From Ciona savignyi (Eukaryota; Chordata; Ascidiacea; Phlebobranchia; Cionidae): 64,000 bases of DNA. Where the stretch lies: the NCBI GenBank assembly GCA_000149265.1, contig CH003205.1, positions 130,607 through 194,606 on the forward strand, read 5' to 3'. Both the position numbers and the translations under genes were made by a program. Below the pieces are notes generated by a model. It had not been told where the DNA came from, made no database searches, and saw only the letters and a list, made by a program, of their open reading frames with translations. This document shows, in pieces, positions 26,986-39,330 of this stretch (position 1 is its first letter; every line of letters begins with the position of its first letter).

Positions 26986-27385
26986 CATTTACGTGTCGTT
27001 GGGTCAGTATGGAAAGTATTGTCAATTTTGTGGTAAAAATTGTGATGGCTTAAGGTACTAAGTGATTGGCTTTCTTCACATTTAAACTCACATTTTTTGC
27101 TGCAGATCGATAAAGATATTTTTGTTAAAAATTTTATGCATGGTACCATTATCTGTTATATTACATACACTGGTCCTTGAGCTATGCATCAGCCAACTTT
27201 ATCGTAACACAATGTTGTAATGTGTTAAACAAAAGCTGTCAATGCGTTAATTAAGTACCACACTCGAGATATTTTACCTTCTAATCCATTAAAGACTAAT
27301 TAGTACGACTCAAACACTGTTTCTGTCATTTGATGATTGCTAATTCCTCAAACTAATACCCAGTGTTTCCAGATTTTCCCTAAAC

Positions 27386-30300
27386 ATGGAAGAAAAGAAG
27401 CAAATCGAACTTATGATCGGCGGCGTGAAAGTTCATTTTCCCTTCAAGCCATATCCCTCCCAACTGTCGATGATGAGCATGATAGTGAAAGGCTTGCAAC
27501 GATCTGAACATTGTTTGCTTGAAAGCCCAACTGGAAGCGGGAAAAGTCTTGCACTTCTGTGCTCGGCTCTCGCATGGCAGCAGGAGCAACAGACCAGGAT
27601 AGCAAAGAAGGCGGACAAGGATTTGTTGGAGAGCTGTGACGACTGTTGCATTGATAAAGCAGAGTCTTCAACCCCTGAAAATAAAAGCAAAGAACGGGTC
27701 CCTACAATATGGTTTGGAACCAGAACTCACAAACAAATTGCTCAAATCACCCATGAGCTTGCTACTACTGCATATAAGCATGTGAATATGAGCATATTAT
27801 CAAGCAGGGAACACGCATGCATTCACCCCGTCAACTCAACATCTAGCAACAAAAATGACGGTTGCAAAGACCTGCGTAAAGGAGTCCACCCAGAGTTACC
27901 AGGCACCCATTGCCTGTTCTACCAGAATGTTAACCGAATGAGAAGTCATTCAAATCTACACAATTGTGGTTTAACTCAAGCATGGGATTTAGAGGATTTA
28001 GTACAACTTGGCACCAGAATCAAAGCTTGCCCATATTACAGTGCACGCGAGTTGCAGAAAACTGCTTCCATTATATTTTGTCCGTACAATTACCTCATCG
28101 ATCCTAACATCCGAAGCAGCATGATGATCAACTTGAAAAATGATGTTGTTATCTTGGATGAAGCTCACAACATTGAAGACACGTCTCGGGAATCTGCGAG
28201 CTTCACTGCAGTTGAAAGCGACTTGCTGAGCACAATTGCAGACATCGATCATTTGATAGCGAATGAAGTCACCGTCGAAGAGCATCAAAAACTCAACTTG
28301 ATGTGTTCGAAAATGGGCAACTGGATGAACGAACACATCAGCCACCTTAAAGAATCGGGCTACGAGACGTGGTCCAAAGTGTGGACTGGTGGCGAGTTCA
28401 TACCACATCTGGATAGCTGGGGGGTGACAAGTGATATGCTGATGCTCCTGGTCGAGGCGTTTTTGAAGGCGACTGAAACCAAGGAAGATGAAGAAGAGGG
28501 AGAAGACGGGAAACCCCCTCTTATCATGAACTCTGCAACCCAGGCATTTCTTGGATCACTTTTTACCGTCTTAAAATACATTCTGGCAAATGATTTTAAA
28601 TTTGCTGAAGATTATCGAGTCACAATGATAAGAAGCGCTCAGTTTGGGATCCCACCTGCTAAAAAGACCAGAGATGGGTGGGTTTCTATCAACAAACGAA
28701 AATCAAAATTCTTCACCTTGAAACTTCACTTTTGGTGTTTCAACCCTGGAGTTGCATTTGCGGACATGGCAGATACGAGATGCATTATATTGACTTCCGG
28801 TACGCTTTCTCCGATGTCATCTTTCTCATCGGAGCTAGGGTTGTCGTTCCCAATACAACTTGAAGCGGCCCATGTCATCTCTCCATCACAAGTGTGGGTG
28901 GGCTCCGTCGGTGCAGGACCCAATGGCCACCGACTTCAAGCAACATATGAAAACACAAACAGCCTGGGGTTTTCAGGATGAGCTAGGACTGCTTGTGTAT
29001 TCCGTGTGCACGGTTGTCCCGTATGGCGTGCTGTGCTTCTTCTCCAGCTACAAAATGCTGGAAAAGCTCTGTGAGAGATGGGTCAACACTGGAATCTGGG
29101 ATAAAATTTCCTTGAAGAAAGAAATTGTCTGCGAACCTCATGGACGGAACAAAGCAGATTTTAATTCAGTGCTCAAGAGGTTTTACTCCACAATTGCAAT
29201 GGTTGGCACCAATGACTTGACTGGGGCTTTGTTTTTGGCAGTTTGTCGGGGTAAGGCAAGTGAAGGGCTGGATTTTGCTGACAACAACGCGCGAGCTGTG
29301 ATCACCGTCGGAATTCCGTTCCCCAATTATCGGGACAAACAAGTGGAATTGAAGAAAAGTTACAACAACTGCCATTCGAGGGACAGAGGGCTGCTTACCG
29401 GGGGGGAATGGTACGAGATTCAAGCTTTCAGGGCTTTGAACCAAGCTCTTGGGAGGTGTATTCGGCATCGTAATGATTGGGGAGCGTTGATCATCGTAGA
29501 TGACCGCTTCTGCAAGAACCCCAAGAAATATTGCAAGGGTTTGTCGAAGTGGGTGAGACAGAAGGTTCAATCGTTTGAAAACTTTGATGCCGTGGAGAAA
29601 TCGTTGGTCAGTTTCTGCAACACGCAATCTCACCAATCAATTGCTGCCTGTGATTTATCAACCACGTTTGATGCAGGCTCATTTGCAATGACATCTACTC
29701 AAGCTGTTTCCAACCAAACCACCATTTCAATGAGTGAAACTATCAGCCACTCGAGGTCATTAATTTCCGATCACTTTATGGTGCAAAGTAAACAAACTAA
29801 AAAAGAAATTAGTGGCAAAGAAAACAAATTTTCGAATCCTTCAAAAACTAACGTAGGTAAACAGAAAGTTGAACGTACAAAGCACAGTTTAAAAACAAGA
29901 TCAAAAGAAGTGAAGAAGGAAAGAAATCCATCAAACCTAGAAGGTGATCGGCCCAACACTGAGAAATCGAATGTCATTGTGATCTCTGGGACTCCGGAAA
30001 AGGATCCCAAGCTGATCATAATCCCAGAATCGCCGGATGTGAAGACAGATGATGAAGATGATTTCAAACCGTTCTCTGCCTCAGCTAAGAGGATACGTTC
30101 ACGGTCGGATGAGACAAGTTCAACGAAAACTAGAAAGCCCACAATCGCGAATCAGCTTGCCAAGAAATGTAAACTCTCTCTGAATTTCAATGGCACCGAA
30201 AGCTTAACGACAAAAGACACAAAAAAAGAAACTTTAACCAAAAATGTTAAAGAAAAAGCAAGAAAGCGAGGTCGCCGATCATTTTTAAACATCGAGGACC

Positions 30301-30668
30301 ACAGCGATTCTGACAGCTCCCACCACAGCAATCTCACTTGCAAGTGTGGTCAAGTCATACTTACAGCCACTCAGAATGATTTTACTTTGGTCGAGAATAA
30401 GTTTCATTTTTTACACAAGTTCTCAGACAAATCTGAATCACTTATATCTGTGCAGAGAAACCTACTTTCGGACTTGTGCCAAATTTCACACACACTCTTA
30501 AATGGTGCAGCATTAAATGCTGTATGGTCTGACACAGATAAACAAACGTTTTATATTTTTGAATGTCAGTGTTGTAATGACATTATTGGGTTTCAGATAA
30601 TAAGTCACACAGAACTATCCAACAAAATTCTATTTCTGCCCAGAAGGGTTATCTTAAACACAATTTAA
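27386..30668 (+). CDS. BRIP1: FANCJ/BRIP1 DNA helicase, intronless, one-base frame break
   Basis: This is an iron-sulfur superfamily 2 DNA helicase of the FANCJ/BRIP1 type. In animals this protein unwinds DNA in interstrand crosslink repair and acts on G-quadruplexes in the nucleus. Visible motifs are the Q-motif region (PYPSQLSMM), Walker A (SPTGSGKS, residues 47-54), four cysteines of the iron-sulfur domain (C145, C160, C176, C215), the DEAH box (258-261), motif V ([16 protein letters not shown]) and motif VI ([16 protein letters not shown]). The frame opens at ATG 27386 and is continuous except near 28970-28973. There one extra base in a T run moves the helicase into another frame; conserved sequence resumes without loss (VTLG-side peptide GLLVYSVC). 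Allowing for it gives 1093 residues. The C-terminal third is charged and disordered, then ends in a cysteine-containing block (CKCG and CQCC). No intron is apparent. Identity is very sure; the break is probably a sequencing error but could be real. Confidence 0.95.
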
Positions 30669-30820
30669 ACATTATTTATGAAACTTTATACTGTTTTAAC
30701 CATATTTGGTACCCCATTGTTCTATTCTGTTTATTTGGTTATATTTGTAATTGTACTTTCTCCTATACAAAATTATTATTTTTCTGTTATTTTTTTGCTG
30801 TAAGTTTGACCAAAACATCA

Positions 30821-30826
30821 ATTAAA
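30821..30826 (+). other. Candidate poly(A) signal for BRIP1
   Basis: An ATTAAA hexamer lies about 150 bases after the BRIP1 stop. It is a common variant polyadenylation signal, but AT-rich flanks make chance occurrence likely. Confidence 0.3.
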
Positions 30827-31283
30827 ATTTTCCATCAACAAAATTTATTTTATTGCATTGTAGCAACAGATTGGTTTAATATATGCAATTTACATTTGGA
30901 TTCAATTTTATATAACAAAACCACAAAAAGTATAATTTGCATTGAATGGCATTTTTAAAATGAAATGAGTGAGGTCTGAAGTTATGTCGTTTAGGTAGCT
31001 AAGGTAGGTTATGTGTGTCCTGTTGTGTCAGGCTATCGTCAAAAAATTGTTTTCCACTGTCGGATTATCACAGCTGATGTTGCATAAATGGAAATAATTT
31101 CTTTAATCCACTGGGCTTGAACAACATTTACATGGTGTCCTTTTAAGCGCAACCTATCTGGTAAACCTTAAAAAATTACTAAAAAGCACATATACAGCAT
31201 AAAGAAAGTTATTAAAATCACAATTAAAGGGATAATCAACACTACACATGTAGAATTAATTTCCAAACAAAGACGGTGTATAA

Positions 31284-33153
31284 TTAAAGTTTTGCAGTAG
31301 ATGTGGAGAGAAAGTGCAGCAGAGACACAAGTGCGTATTGGAAGTTGAGACTCAACTGACCGGCGTTGGTTTCTTTATTAGAGTTGAAGGATGACACGGA
31401 ATAAACAATCTTGTTGTTGTTAATCCTGTAGAAGAATCCGTATCCATGTTCCACCATGGGCGCCACTGATCCTTGCGCGTGGAAGTAGCCAACACAGCTG
31501 GTTGACAACACAAAGTTGCCGTTCCCACCACTGAAAGAGAATGCTGGGATCACGTGAAGAGCTCCTGGTATGGGGAAAAGCCCATTTTTTCGACGCGACG
31601 ATCATAAGAAAGACCCCATTTAGGGTGGGCAGATCAACAAACCTCCTGTTCTGTAAACAATCAGCCATCAACGACACGAACTTGTGATGCGCTTTGAAGA
31701 AGAGATTTTTTAGATCCTTTGATCTTGTGTTCGACATCATGGCTCTGCAGAATTCCACGGCCTCTGGCGTGCATGACCTGCAGGTTTCTGTTCGTCCATG
31801 GTAAAACTGCCTAGTCGTCGCAGTTTCATATGTGGGACCTGGTTTCCCATGAGTCATCATGTATGCAAGCTGTAGACAGATCTGCACAAAGAAGTCTGGA
31901 TGAACTTTGTGCTTCTTTAAGGCTGATTTGCCAAACTTTTCAAAGACAATTTGCAGAAGTTCAAGATTTTCTTTGATTCCATTGCAAAACTTTGTTGACT
32001 CATTAATTGATTTCATTGAGGAGTCATCCAGTTGAAAAACAAGCTCTTCTGGTTTGTCGTACTCATCGGTTTGCCAAGTTCCATTCCATACTCCATTGCT
32101 TTGAGCAAGCGCTTGTGTTGTAAACTCCACCAAAGCCACCATGACCATTGCATCGAATGGGGTATGATCGCATAGACATAGATTGCTCCCATTTTTCATG
32201 GTTGACGAGTTGTAGGACTTGTCATACCACCGCTGGCCTGGGTCGCCACACATCCCTTCGTAAGTGAGTTCCGTGTAGTCAGCAGGTGAAGTATCATCTA
32301 ATGTTGTGATGATCAATGATGTTTCAATTGCCCTCAAAATTTCTTCATTTTCGGAGCTGATTTCAATCAAATGGTCTCGAGCGTCAGCCCAAGAGTCTCT
32401 GTCCATTGCTGTCAATGAAGCAACTGGGATCCCTTTTTCCTTTCTTTGGTGACAGATATCACGAATATCTTTGAACATGGCAAAAAGTTGGGCTGGAGAA
32501 CAAATATCTCCAGTTACAGGGTCAGCGCTAATGATTTTAAAAAAGTAACCTCTGCACAAAACCACAATATGTGTGGGTGAGGAGCCCTCGGCTTCAGTTT
32601 TAAACGAATGTGACAATTCATCCATGCCACGGTGCGGTACTCTGCATGTGTTGAAGAGATATCTGAACTGATGCATTGTAAGCTTCGTACCATCAGCAAG
32701 AGTATGAACTGCAATCATTTCTTTTCTTACAAGTTGCCAGAATTGAAGTAGGATGTAGAGACCCAGTGCTGCACGCTCCAGTTGTGTGCCTTCCTTGAGT
32801 GGCCAGTAATTCTCAACGTAGGTACCTGGGCCAGAAAAGTTGCCTACTGGTAACGGAGTACGACCTTCTAAATACGCATTTTCCAACCACCATTGTTCCA
32901 GCCAGTTCTTATGAGATTTGGATCTCTCCAACAACTTTTCTTGCAGTTTTGGTGCATCTTGCTTTTTAAATTTCTGGCAAATTTCGTAAGTTTTGGAATA
33001 TTCTTCATCTGAGAGAATTGCCCTGCAAGAATCCAAATACTTCTCTATAGTTTGCTCCACTGTTGGAACTGGTAGTGACGGTAAACGCTCGTCATTATAG
33101 AAAGTTCTATTTTCTGCCACTTTTGGATCTTGGACCAAAAAGACGGACGCCAT
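31284..33153 (-). CDS. CROT: Peroxisomal carnitine O-octanoyltransferase-like, one-base frame break
   Basis: A choline/carnitine acyltransferase most like carnitine O-octanoyltransferase, which moves medium-chain acyl groups from CoA to carnitine so they can leave peroxisomes. Evidence: the family start (LPSLPVPTVEQTIEKYL, residues 25-41), the LEQWWLENAYLEGR and NYWPLKEGTQLERA blocks, the catalytic histidine in CDHTPFDAM (H330), YETATTRQFYHGRTET, and after the break GGNGNFVLSTSCVGY. The last three residues are AKL, a PTS1 peroxisomal import signal, which fits CROT better than mitochondrial CPT or CRAT. There is one extra base in a six-A run (31585-31590, plus-strand T run) near residue 521; without it the gene codes for 622 residues, close to family length. 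No introns are apparent. It is tail to tail with BRIP1 (615 bases between stops) and head to head with the next gene. Confidence 0.94.
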
Positions 33154-33888
33154 TACGTTCGGCCTGCAAAGTTTGCAAACTGAACCGTATTACCCAGTCA
33201 TTGGTGAGAAGTTTCTCGCAGATTGCTGTGTATTAATGATTAACCGCCTATGTACACCCAAGTAGTTAGCGTAAAACATTTTTTTGCAGTTCCGTTTTTT
33301 TTCTGCTTTTCATTTTTGTATTTCTGTAACTTTTTAAATTTAAGATATGCGATCATTATTCTATAGTGAGTTAGCGTTATTTTGTAGAAAGCTGAAATGT
33401 ATATTTTTTAAGTTGATGCGTTCACATCGTCAAAAATCACGTACACAAACATGTATTTCATTTTGATGTCAATGTTATCAAATCCGAAAATTTCCGAATT
33501 TTACGCAGGGCTGGAAATTAAATACTGCTACAAGTTTTAACAAATTAGTGTGTTTTAATACAATTTAATTTAAAAAAAGGAAACCTTTTTTGTAATAACC
33601 TATAGCATGTTTGGTTGTTAAAAAAAACTCTTTAAACTCTTAGTTTTATTTAAAATATATTCTGCTCATTTCAAGATCGGAAAGGCTGAAGACTTCGGAT
33701 ATTTCTCGTCTCAGTTGTTTGAATGTCACCTTAGTTCATAGAATGAGATATTTGTATTTACACTAAAACAGTCTAGTAGTGTGGTAACATTATCGCATAG
33801 CAGCTAATCTAATTGTATTTATCTACCATTCGTGTTGCACTTTCAGAGAATTTGTGTTTTATAAGTGAATAGAATCTTCCGTTTGAAA
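33154..33888. promoter_or_regulatory. Shared 735-base upstream region of two divergent genes
   Basis: The carnitine acyltransferase ATG (33153, minus) and the small membrane protein ATG (33889, plus) point away from each other, so this AT-rich stretch must hold the promoters of both. I do not see a clear TATA box or initiator, and a role as one bidirectional promoter is only an inference from layout. Confidence 0.5.
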
Positions 33889-36800
33889 ATGTTTTTTTCA
33901 CGAATCTCATCCGCGGTTACACGAGGACTCGCCACCAATGCCTCCCGACAAGGTATGGGACTGATGTATGTGGAATACAGCTACCATAAACTTATTTAAC
34001 TACTTCGGCTATGCATTTAAGTCATGATATATAGATAGCCTCTTCTGTACATGTTGTCAATGTCAAGATTAAGCATGGTAATGACATGCACTGCAACTGT
34101 TCAAGGGTACATTTTCTGTAAAAATACTTAGTTTTGCAGTAAAATATGGGTTGCAGCCCAAATTAAGTTGAGCTGTGTGCATGCATTTGATCATGATTTG
34201 CCATACTTATATCGATGTGGTGTAAGCTTGTAAAGTCCGCATATTTTATTTTATAATAAAACAGTGATGCCGAGTTATTAACCAAGACCTGGCTTGATGT
34301 CTCCATGCACTTTTGCAGGGTTTCTTAAATCCACCACCCAAAGTGTTGGCCGAAGGTTTATGAGCAGAAGCAATGCGGATATCAGCATGACAGAGACCGT
34401 GATGTGGCTTGTATTCGGTGGTGTCCCTTTCACTGTGTTTGTGAGCGACTCTTTTGCTTTATTAACCAACCTGTGATACCTCTTAATTACCAGCATTTTT
34501 CTCCAAAAGATTAAAACTATCCTGTCTATGTTTTTTCACCCAAGAAAATAATATATTTAAATTTCCCAAAATTTATAAAATAAGTTATAAAACATACAAA
34601 TTGCCATTCCAAAATGCCATCCTGTTGCAGGGAATCTACCAAACTGCACAAATCAAGGCAAGAGTTGAAGCTTACGATGCAGGGGAAATTGTTCCGATCA
34701 AGACTCTGAGCAACGATGAATGGTTGGAATTTAAGGAAAAAGTGAGATTTCCTTATTTTTTACTCCTTAATTTAAAGGTGGAATTTTGCCAATTTAAATG
34801 AGTGTTTCTTAAAAAAAACAAGTGACAAGAGTTTTTCGGGGAGGAAAATAACATTTGTTATAAATATTTTTATTAATTAGTATTAAAGAAAGCTTAGCAT
34901 TAATGTCAACTTGTGGTTTTACCATGCGCTGGTTGTGTTAGTTTAAAGTCAGCGTCGTTTTGTTCCATTAATAATGGGTTTGAAGTAATTTGCACTGTTA
35001 GTTTTATGATGCTCATGATTTTATGCTCATATGCTTTATGTGTTTGCATTAATAATAAGGCTGTAGTTTGCACTCCGAGTTTGATACTCCTGATTCAACT
35101 CCGCAGGTGAAGGAACGGATGGCGTTGTTGGAAGATGAGGATGAAGATGATGATGATGAAGATGAAGGTATATTTTTATTTTGCATGGAAATTCTCACCT
35201 TGTGGCCTATTATTTTGGGGCTCAAACATTTTAGGGCTTCTATCATATATATTTCCCATCAAGTTGTGGAATTATCGCGTACCAGTTTAAAAATATTTCA
35301 CTGCTGAATAACAATCATCGTATTTAAAAGAGGAGCCATAAAGTAGTAATTAATTAACCTTTTTCTAAATGTAAATTACCAAGGTTCAAGTGTTATTTTA
35401 GGCTAATTTTGTTGAGGTTAGGACTAAATTTTACTATAATTTGCATGCGATATTTCTAATTATTTCAGTTTGTTATAAACTCGTAGGAATTGTAGATATT
35501 CTATCTTTGCCAACTACAGTAATTTTGCATGTTTAGTCAATTATAATAAACCAATAAGCTAGCACATGTGCACGTGACAGACTGGTCAGGAAAATCTCAT
35601 AGTTCAGTTATTGGATTTTTTGCTTATTCAAAATACAGTAATTAAAAGAATATACTAATGAAAGAATAAAAAAACTTTAAACTGACTATCGTTATAGCAC
35701 ATTTTTGTGAAGGAAATTAAAGAAAATTAGGAAAATAAACTAATGATATGGAACAAACGACTCGGCCTCGGCGTATTATGTAATCAGCGTAGATGGCAGT
35801 TTAGGCAGCAGCAAATGCAAAGACAAGTTCACTCCATACCCAGGTAAGGTATGTATAATGATATGTGGTTCAGTATGTTGTTCTACAGGTAGTCTGTCAC
35901 GTGCATGGCATGTCTGCTAATTCAGATCGATCCTTTAAATTCTCTTTACTGATACTGGTTTTCTGTGTCGTCATATCACAGGGCGATCTTGTCCTATTCC
36001 TGTGTAATGCCATCTTGTCCTATGGCGTTGGTGCTAGGGATGTCCTTTTCAAATATCTTTTGTTTTTAAAATCAGTAATTTCTAAATGCTCTGAAATAGA
36101 TTTAATAAGTAAATAAAAAAAACTTAACTAATTTAAGAAAAAAAAATACAATTGCATGTAATTGTCATTTTTAATTATAATTAAATTGTTACCACTTTCT
36201 TTTAATCAAAATACATAAATGAAACTCCTTCTGTGCAACTTTGAGCACTAAATTAGAAATTTCTAGAATGAAAATTACAAATCATTTTTTATTTTGATTT
36301 TTTAATATGAAATCGACCTCTTAGTTGTCGAGTGACATCACATATAAATTGGGTGGCCTCATGAGTGGCACATCATATACAACAGTGGTTGGTCGCTATA
36401 CAAGACAAAATTTGCTCTGTAGCAACACTCTGTAGCACATAGGTTGGGCAAACCCCATAATTTGCATTTCTAATTAAGAGAATACACAACTGAAATGACA
36501 AAAACACATTTAAGAATAAAATTGAAATAAAAATGGTTTAATAATGCCCTCAAAAACTTTAAATACTCTGTGTAAGCTCCCATTGATCTGGATTAGCAGA
36601 CAAACTAACAAACTTGATGTGGAGTTCATTTAAGTTAATTTCCCTCTGTGTGTGTGTTTAAGTTGCAATTTATTTGCAGAAGAAACTGCCGAACCAGAAG
36701 AAGCAACATCAGAGGAGGTTAGTAGTTATGTGGTTGTGTGGACAATATTATCATGGAAACTTTGTTTTTACTTTCTAACTCTTTAACACAAGTATTTGAG

Positions 36801-37646
36801 GCATTATCATTGAAAACTCAAAAAGATAATACTTTGACAAAACACCTGGTTTAATGCATTTTTTAAACACCTGGTTTAATGTGTCATTTGCATTAAAGCT
36901 TTGGATGATGCCGGTGCAGGTGCAACTAACATTTGTCCAGCTTATTTAGGTTTTGAATGGGAAAACGCTCTGCGCAATAACACACGGGCCATTGTCAGAT
37001 TACCTCACGCCCACCGTCGGGTTACCAGAGCTAGTGTTGTGTATGATTGAGAAACCATGATCTTAATACAAAGACAGTTGTACACCCTTCTGTACATGTG
37101 CAATACATTTAAGATTGTTGTATAGTCCTTTTCCTTTAAATTGTAAACTGTGGAGTACAAATGTTGAGCGAATGTATCCCAGGAACCTGTGTCGGAAGTT
37201 GCTGATGACTCCAATCCTCTGCAACGTCAATCAGGGAAAGACACCATCATATTTGTTGGTGAGTTCATGGTCGTGGTGGAACTTTGTTTATGAGAATATT
37301 AAAACAAATTATTAACAAAAACTAAGCCAAATTTTGGAGAATTCCAGTTGTGACATTCGGGTCTGTGGTTGGGACACAGGAGTGTTATTATGCTAGGGTT
37401 TGTCAGATTGCATTTGCTCGCAAATTAAGCAATTTCCTTAATGTTTAAAGTTTGATAAACTGTCTTATTTAACACTTCAAATTAGGCCACTTTAAGTCCA
37501 TTGCGTAGACAACCAAATAGCTAGCGGGATGTTTCCCCAAACTTTCTAATGTCGTTCCTTATTGTATATACTGTATAGTGTATACCAATGATATGACCAT
37601 TGAGAAATGTAACATTTACACAATCGCTTTCCCCACAGAGAAGTAA
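33889..37646 (+). CDS. Small, probably mitochondrial, single-span acidic membrane protein
   Basis: Seven coding exons join with consistent phases into 159 residues: 33889-33952, 34319-34440, 34631-34741, 35107-35167, 36680-36717, 37183-37258, 37639-37646. The first about 40 residues are rich in Arg, Ser and Ala and lack acids (MFFSRISSAVTRGLAT), as expected of a mitochondrial presequence. One hydrophobic segment follows (ETVMWLVFGGVPFTVFGIY), then an amphipathic stretch (IKARVEAYDAG), then an acidic tract from the fourth and fifth exons (EDEDEDDDDEDEEE). The end is DTIIFVEK. All introns are GT-AG. I do not recognise the family. EMRE, the uniporter regulator, has a presequence, one span and an acidic tail, but the sequence around the span does not match it. 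The short last exon is the weakest part; a nearby acceptor two bases later would give a different ending. Confidence 0.75.
36952..37065 (-). repeat. Partial minus-strand SINE in an intron
   Basis: It shows GAATGGGAAAACG, ACACACGGGC, GATTACCTCACGCCCACCG, GGGTTACCAGAGCTA and TGTGTATGATT. This is the tail half of the family, in the intron before the sixth exon of the small membrane protein gene. Confidence 0.7.
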
Positions 37647-37900
37647 AGTTGCTCAAGATGAGTTATCCAAGACATTTCCTCAGTTGAAATTGTGCTGCAA
37701 ATACCACGATAATCCGCTTGCTGTGAAACCTGTTAATATAACGTGTGACGTAATAAACCATCTTTGGAGAAACGCGAGTGTTGTGTGGTTGATTCGGAGA
37801 CCAAACACTTTTACCTTGGTTCCCAAGGTCGAATAAAATGTGCGAATTTTCTTAGGATAGAAATATGGAATTCCACGTTCTCAAAATCAACTGTTTATCA

Positions 37901-37906
37901 AATAAA
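37901..37906 (+). other. Candidate poly(A) signal
   Basis: A canonical AATAAA lies 255 bases after the stop of the small membrane protein gene, on its strand. Confidence 0.4.
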
Positions 37907-38507
37907 AAACAAATTCCAATATGTTTACTTTCACTATATTTTAACCACAAATCTAACTGTTTCTTTGTTTTCCAGATTAACTTCAGCTTTCTCCACCAAT
38001 CCATTTTGAGTTCCCTGATTATTTGTAAATCTAGATATTATTGAAATAAAACCAAAATTTAATTAACTTGTCCATTATTATTTGTTTGGAGAATAAAGAT
38101 CGAACGTTCGTTAATACGTTGCTTTCTTTGTAAAACGAGGAATTCTCGCGAATCGTCGGACTTGTTTTGTTTGCAGAATGTTTATTACCGACCCTCTGTA
38201 GGCCTACACCATGCATCCATAGTCCGCGTTTTGTTGCTAAAATAATTTATTCATAAGGCCACATATAAATTAAATAACCGCATGATGGCAAATCTATTAT
38301 CTTTTCGGCAGCATTCATGACTGAGAACAACCCAAGGGTAAAATTTCATAAAATACTTATTTTAACAAGTCCGTGGAAACTGAACAAAGGTAGAAAATAG
38401 GACCCACGTTGTGTGACATTCCATTTGTTTCAATCCGTTGTACCGTTGGGCTGGAGCTGCGGCGGGCAGGACTGTACAAACAATTTAGATCTGTTAACCT
38501 TGTATAG

Positions 38508-39080
38508 GATAGGGTCTTCATGTTTATTCACTTGAGTGGGAAAATCAAAGGGGTTATCACATGGGCAATCAGCAGATCCTATCGCGCCCACCGTCGGGTT
38601 ACCGGAGCTATTGCAATGTGTTGTATATGATAGACACGTTCCTTTAATTTAGTAGAACCAATTAATTCGCTGGTTTCAGGCAATTTTCGTTAAGTGCATT
38701 GCCCAGAGACACAAACGACTAGCTAGCGACCAATTTCGCACCTACAACCTTTTGTCCGGCCCGGTGGTCTAGCGGTTAAGTGCGTTGCCTTTCAATCGAA
38801 AGGTTGCAGGTGCGAAACTGATCGCTAGCTAGTCGGTTGTGTCCTTGGGCAAGGCACTTTACGGATATTGCCTGAACCGAGCGGATTAGTTCTACCAAAT
38901 TGAAGAAACATGTCTATCACATACAACACACTGCAATAGCTCCGGTAACCCGACGATGGGCGCGAGGTGATCTGACGATTGCCCGTGTGATAACCCTCTA
39001 GGTTTTCCCATTCACGGGGATAAACATGAATATCCTATCCTTTCGGCTAAAAGGCGTCGCACTAAACCACACTTGTCCCT
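38508..39080 (-). repeat. Minus-strand SINE interrupted by a second SINE
   Basis: A minus-strand copy runs from its tail (AGGATAGG... at 38508) to its tRNA-like head (ACCTACAACCTTTT, about 38755), and the rest of its head (TTTCGGCTAAAAGGCGTCG) reappears at about 39041-39065. The gap is filled by a complete plus-strand copy. This places one insertion inside another. Confidence 0.8.
38758..39040 (+). mobile_element. Full-length tRNA-derived SINE (reference copy)
   Basis: The best copy in the window, about 283 bases. The head is tRNA-like: an A-box region (GTGGTCTAGCGGTTAAGTGC) and a B-box region (GGTTGCAGGTGCGAAAC) spaced as in polymerase III promoters. The body has CTAGCTAGTCGGTTGTGTCC, GGGCAAGGCAC, CCAAATTGAAG, ACAACACACTGCAATAGC and GGCGCGAGGTGATCTGACG. 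The tail is GGTTTTCCCATTCACGGGG then ATAAACATGAATATCC. It has no coding capacity, so it would need an element's reverse transcriptase in trans. It sits inside an older copy in opposite orientation. It may correspond to a composite SINE described from Ciona, which I have not checked. Confidence 0.85.
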
Positions 39081-39139
39081 GTGGATGAGGCAACGCAGAG
39101 CGGTACAAGATGGTTTTTAAGCGATAAATTAGTTTGTTT

Positions 39140-39330
39140 GGCAAGTTCTTCGCCTTTCAAACGAAACTTTGTGGGTCGTAACTGATTACTGGCAAGACTA
39201 ACTGTTGTGTCGTTAAGCATTCCATCGCCTGGAAACCCAGTAGAAAGACGGATTCTACAAAACTGAAGCAACGTCTCAACCATAACGAACATACTATTAC
39301 ACTCCTGCACAACACAATTTTATTGAGACA
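39140..39330 (+). repeat. Degraded plus-strand SINE
   Basis: It keeps TTCGCCTTTCAAACGAAAC, then AACTGTTGTGTCGTTAAGC, GGAAACCCAGTAG and CAAAACTGAAG in family order, with no good tail. Confidence 0.5.

Noticed and set aside
38758-38825. tRNA gene at the SINE head
   Set aside because: The promoter boxes belong to the repeated SINE, and the acceptor stem does not form.
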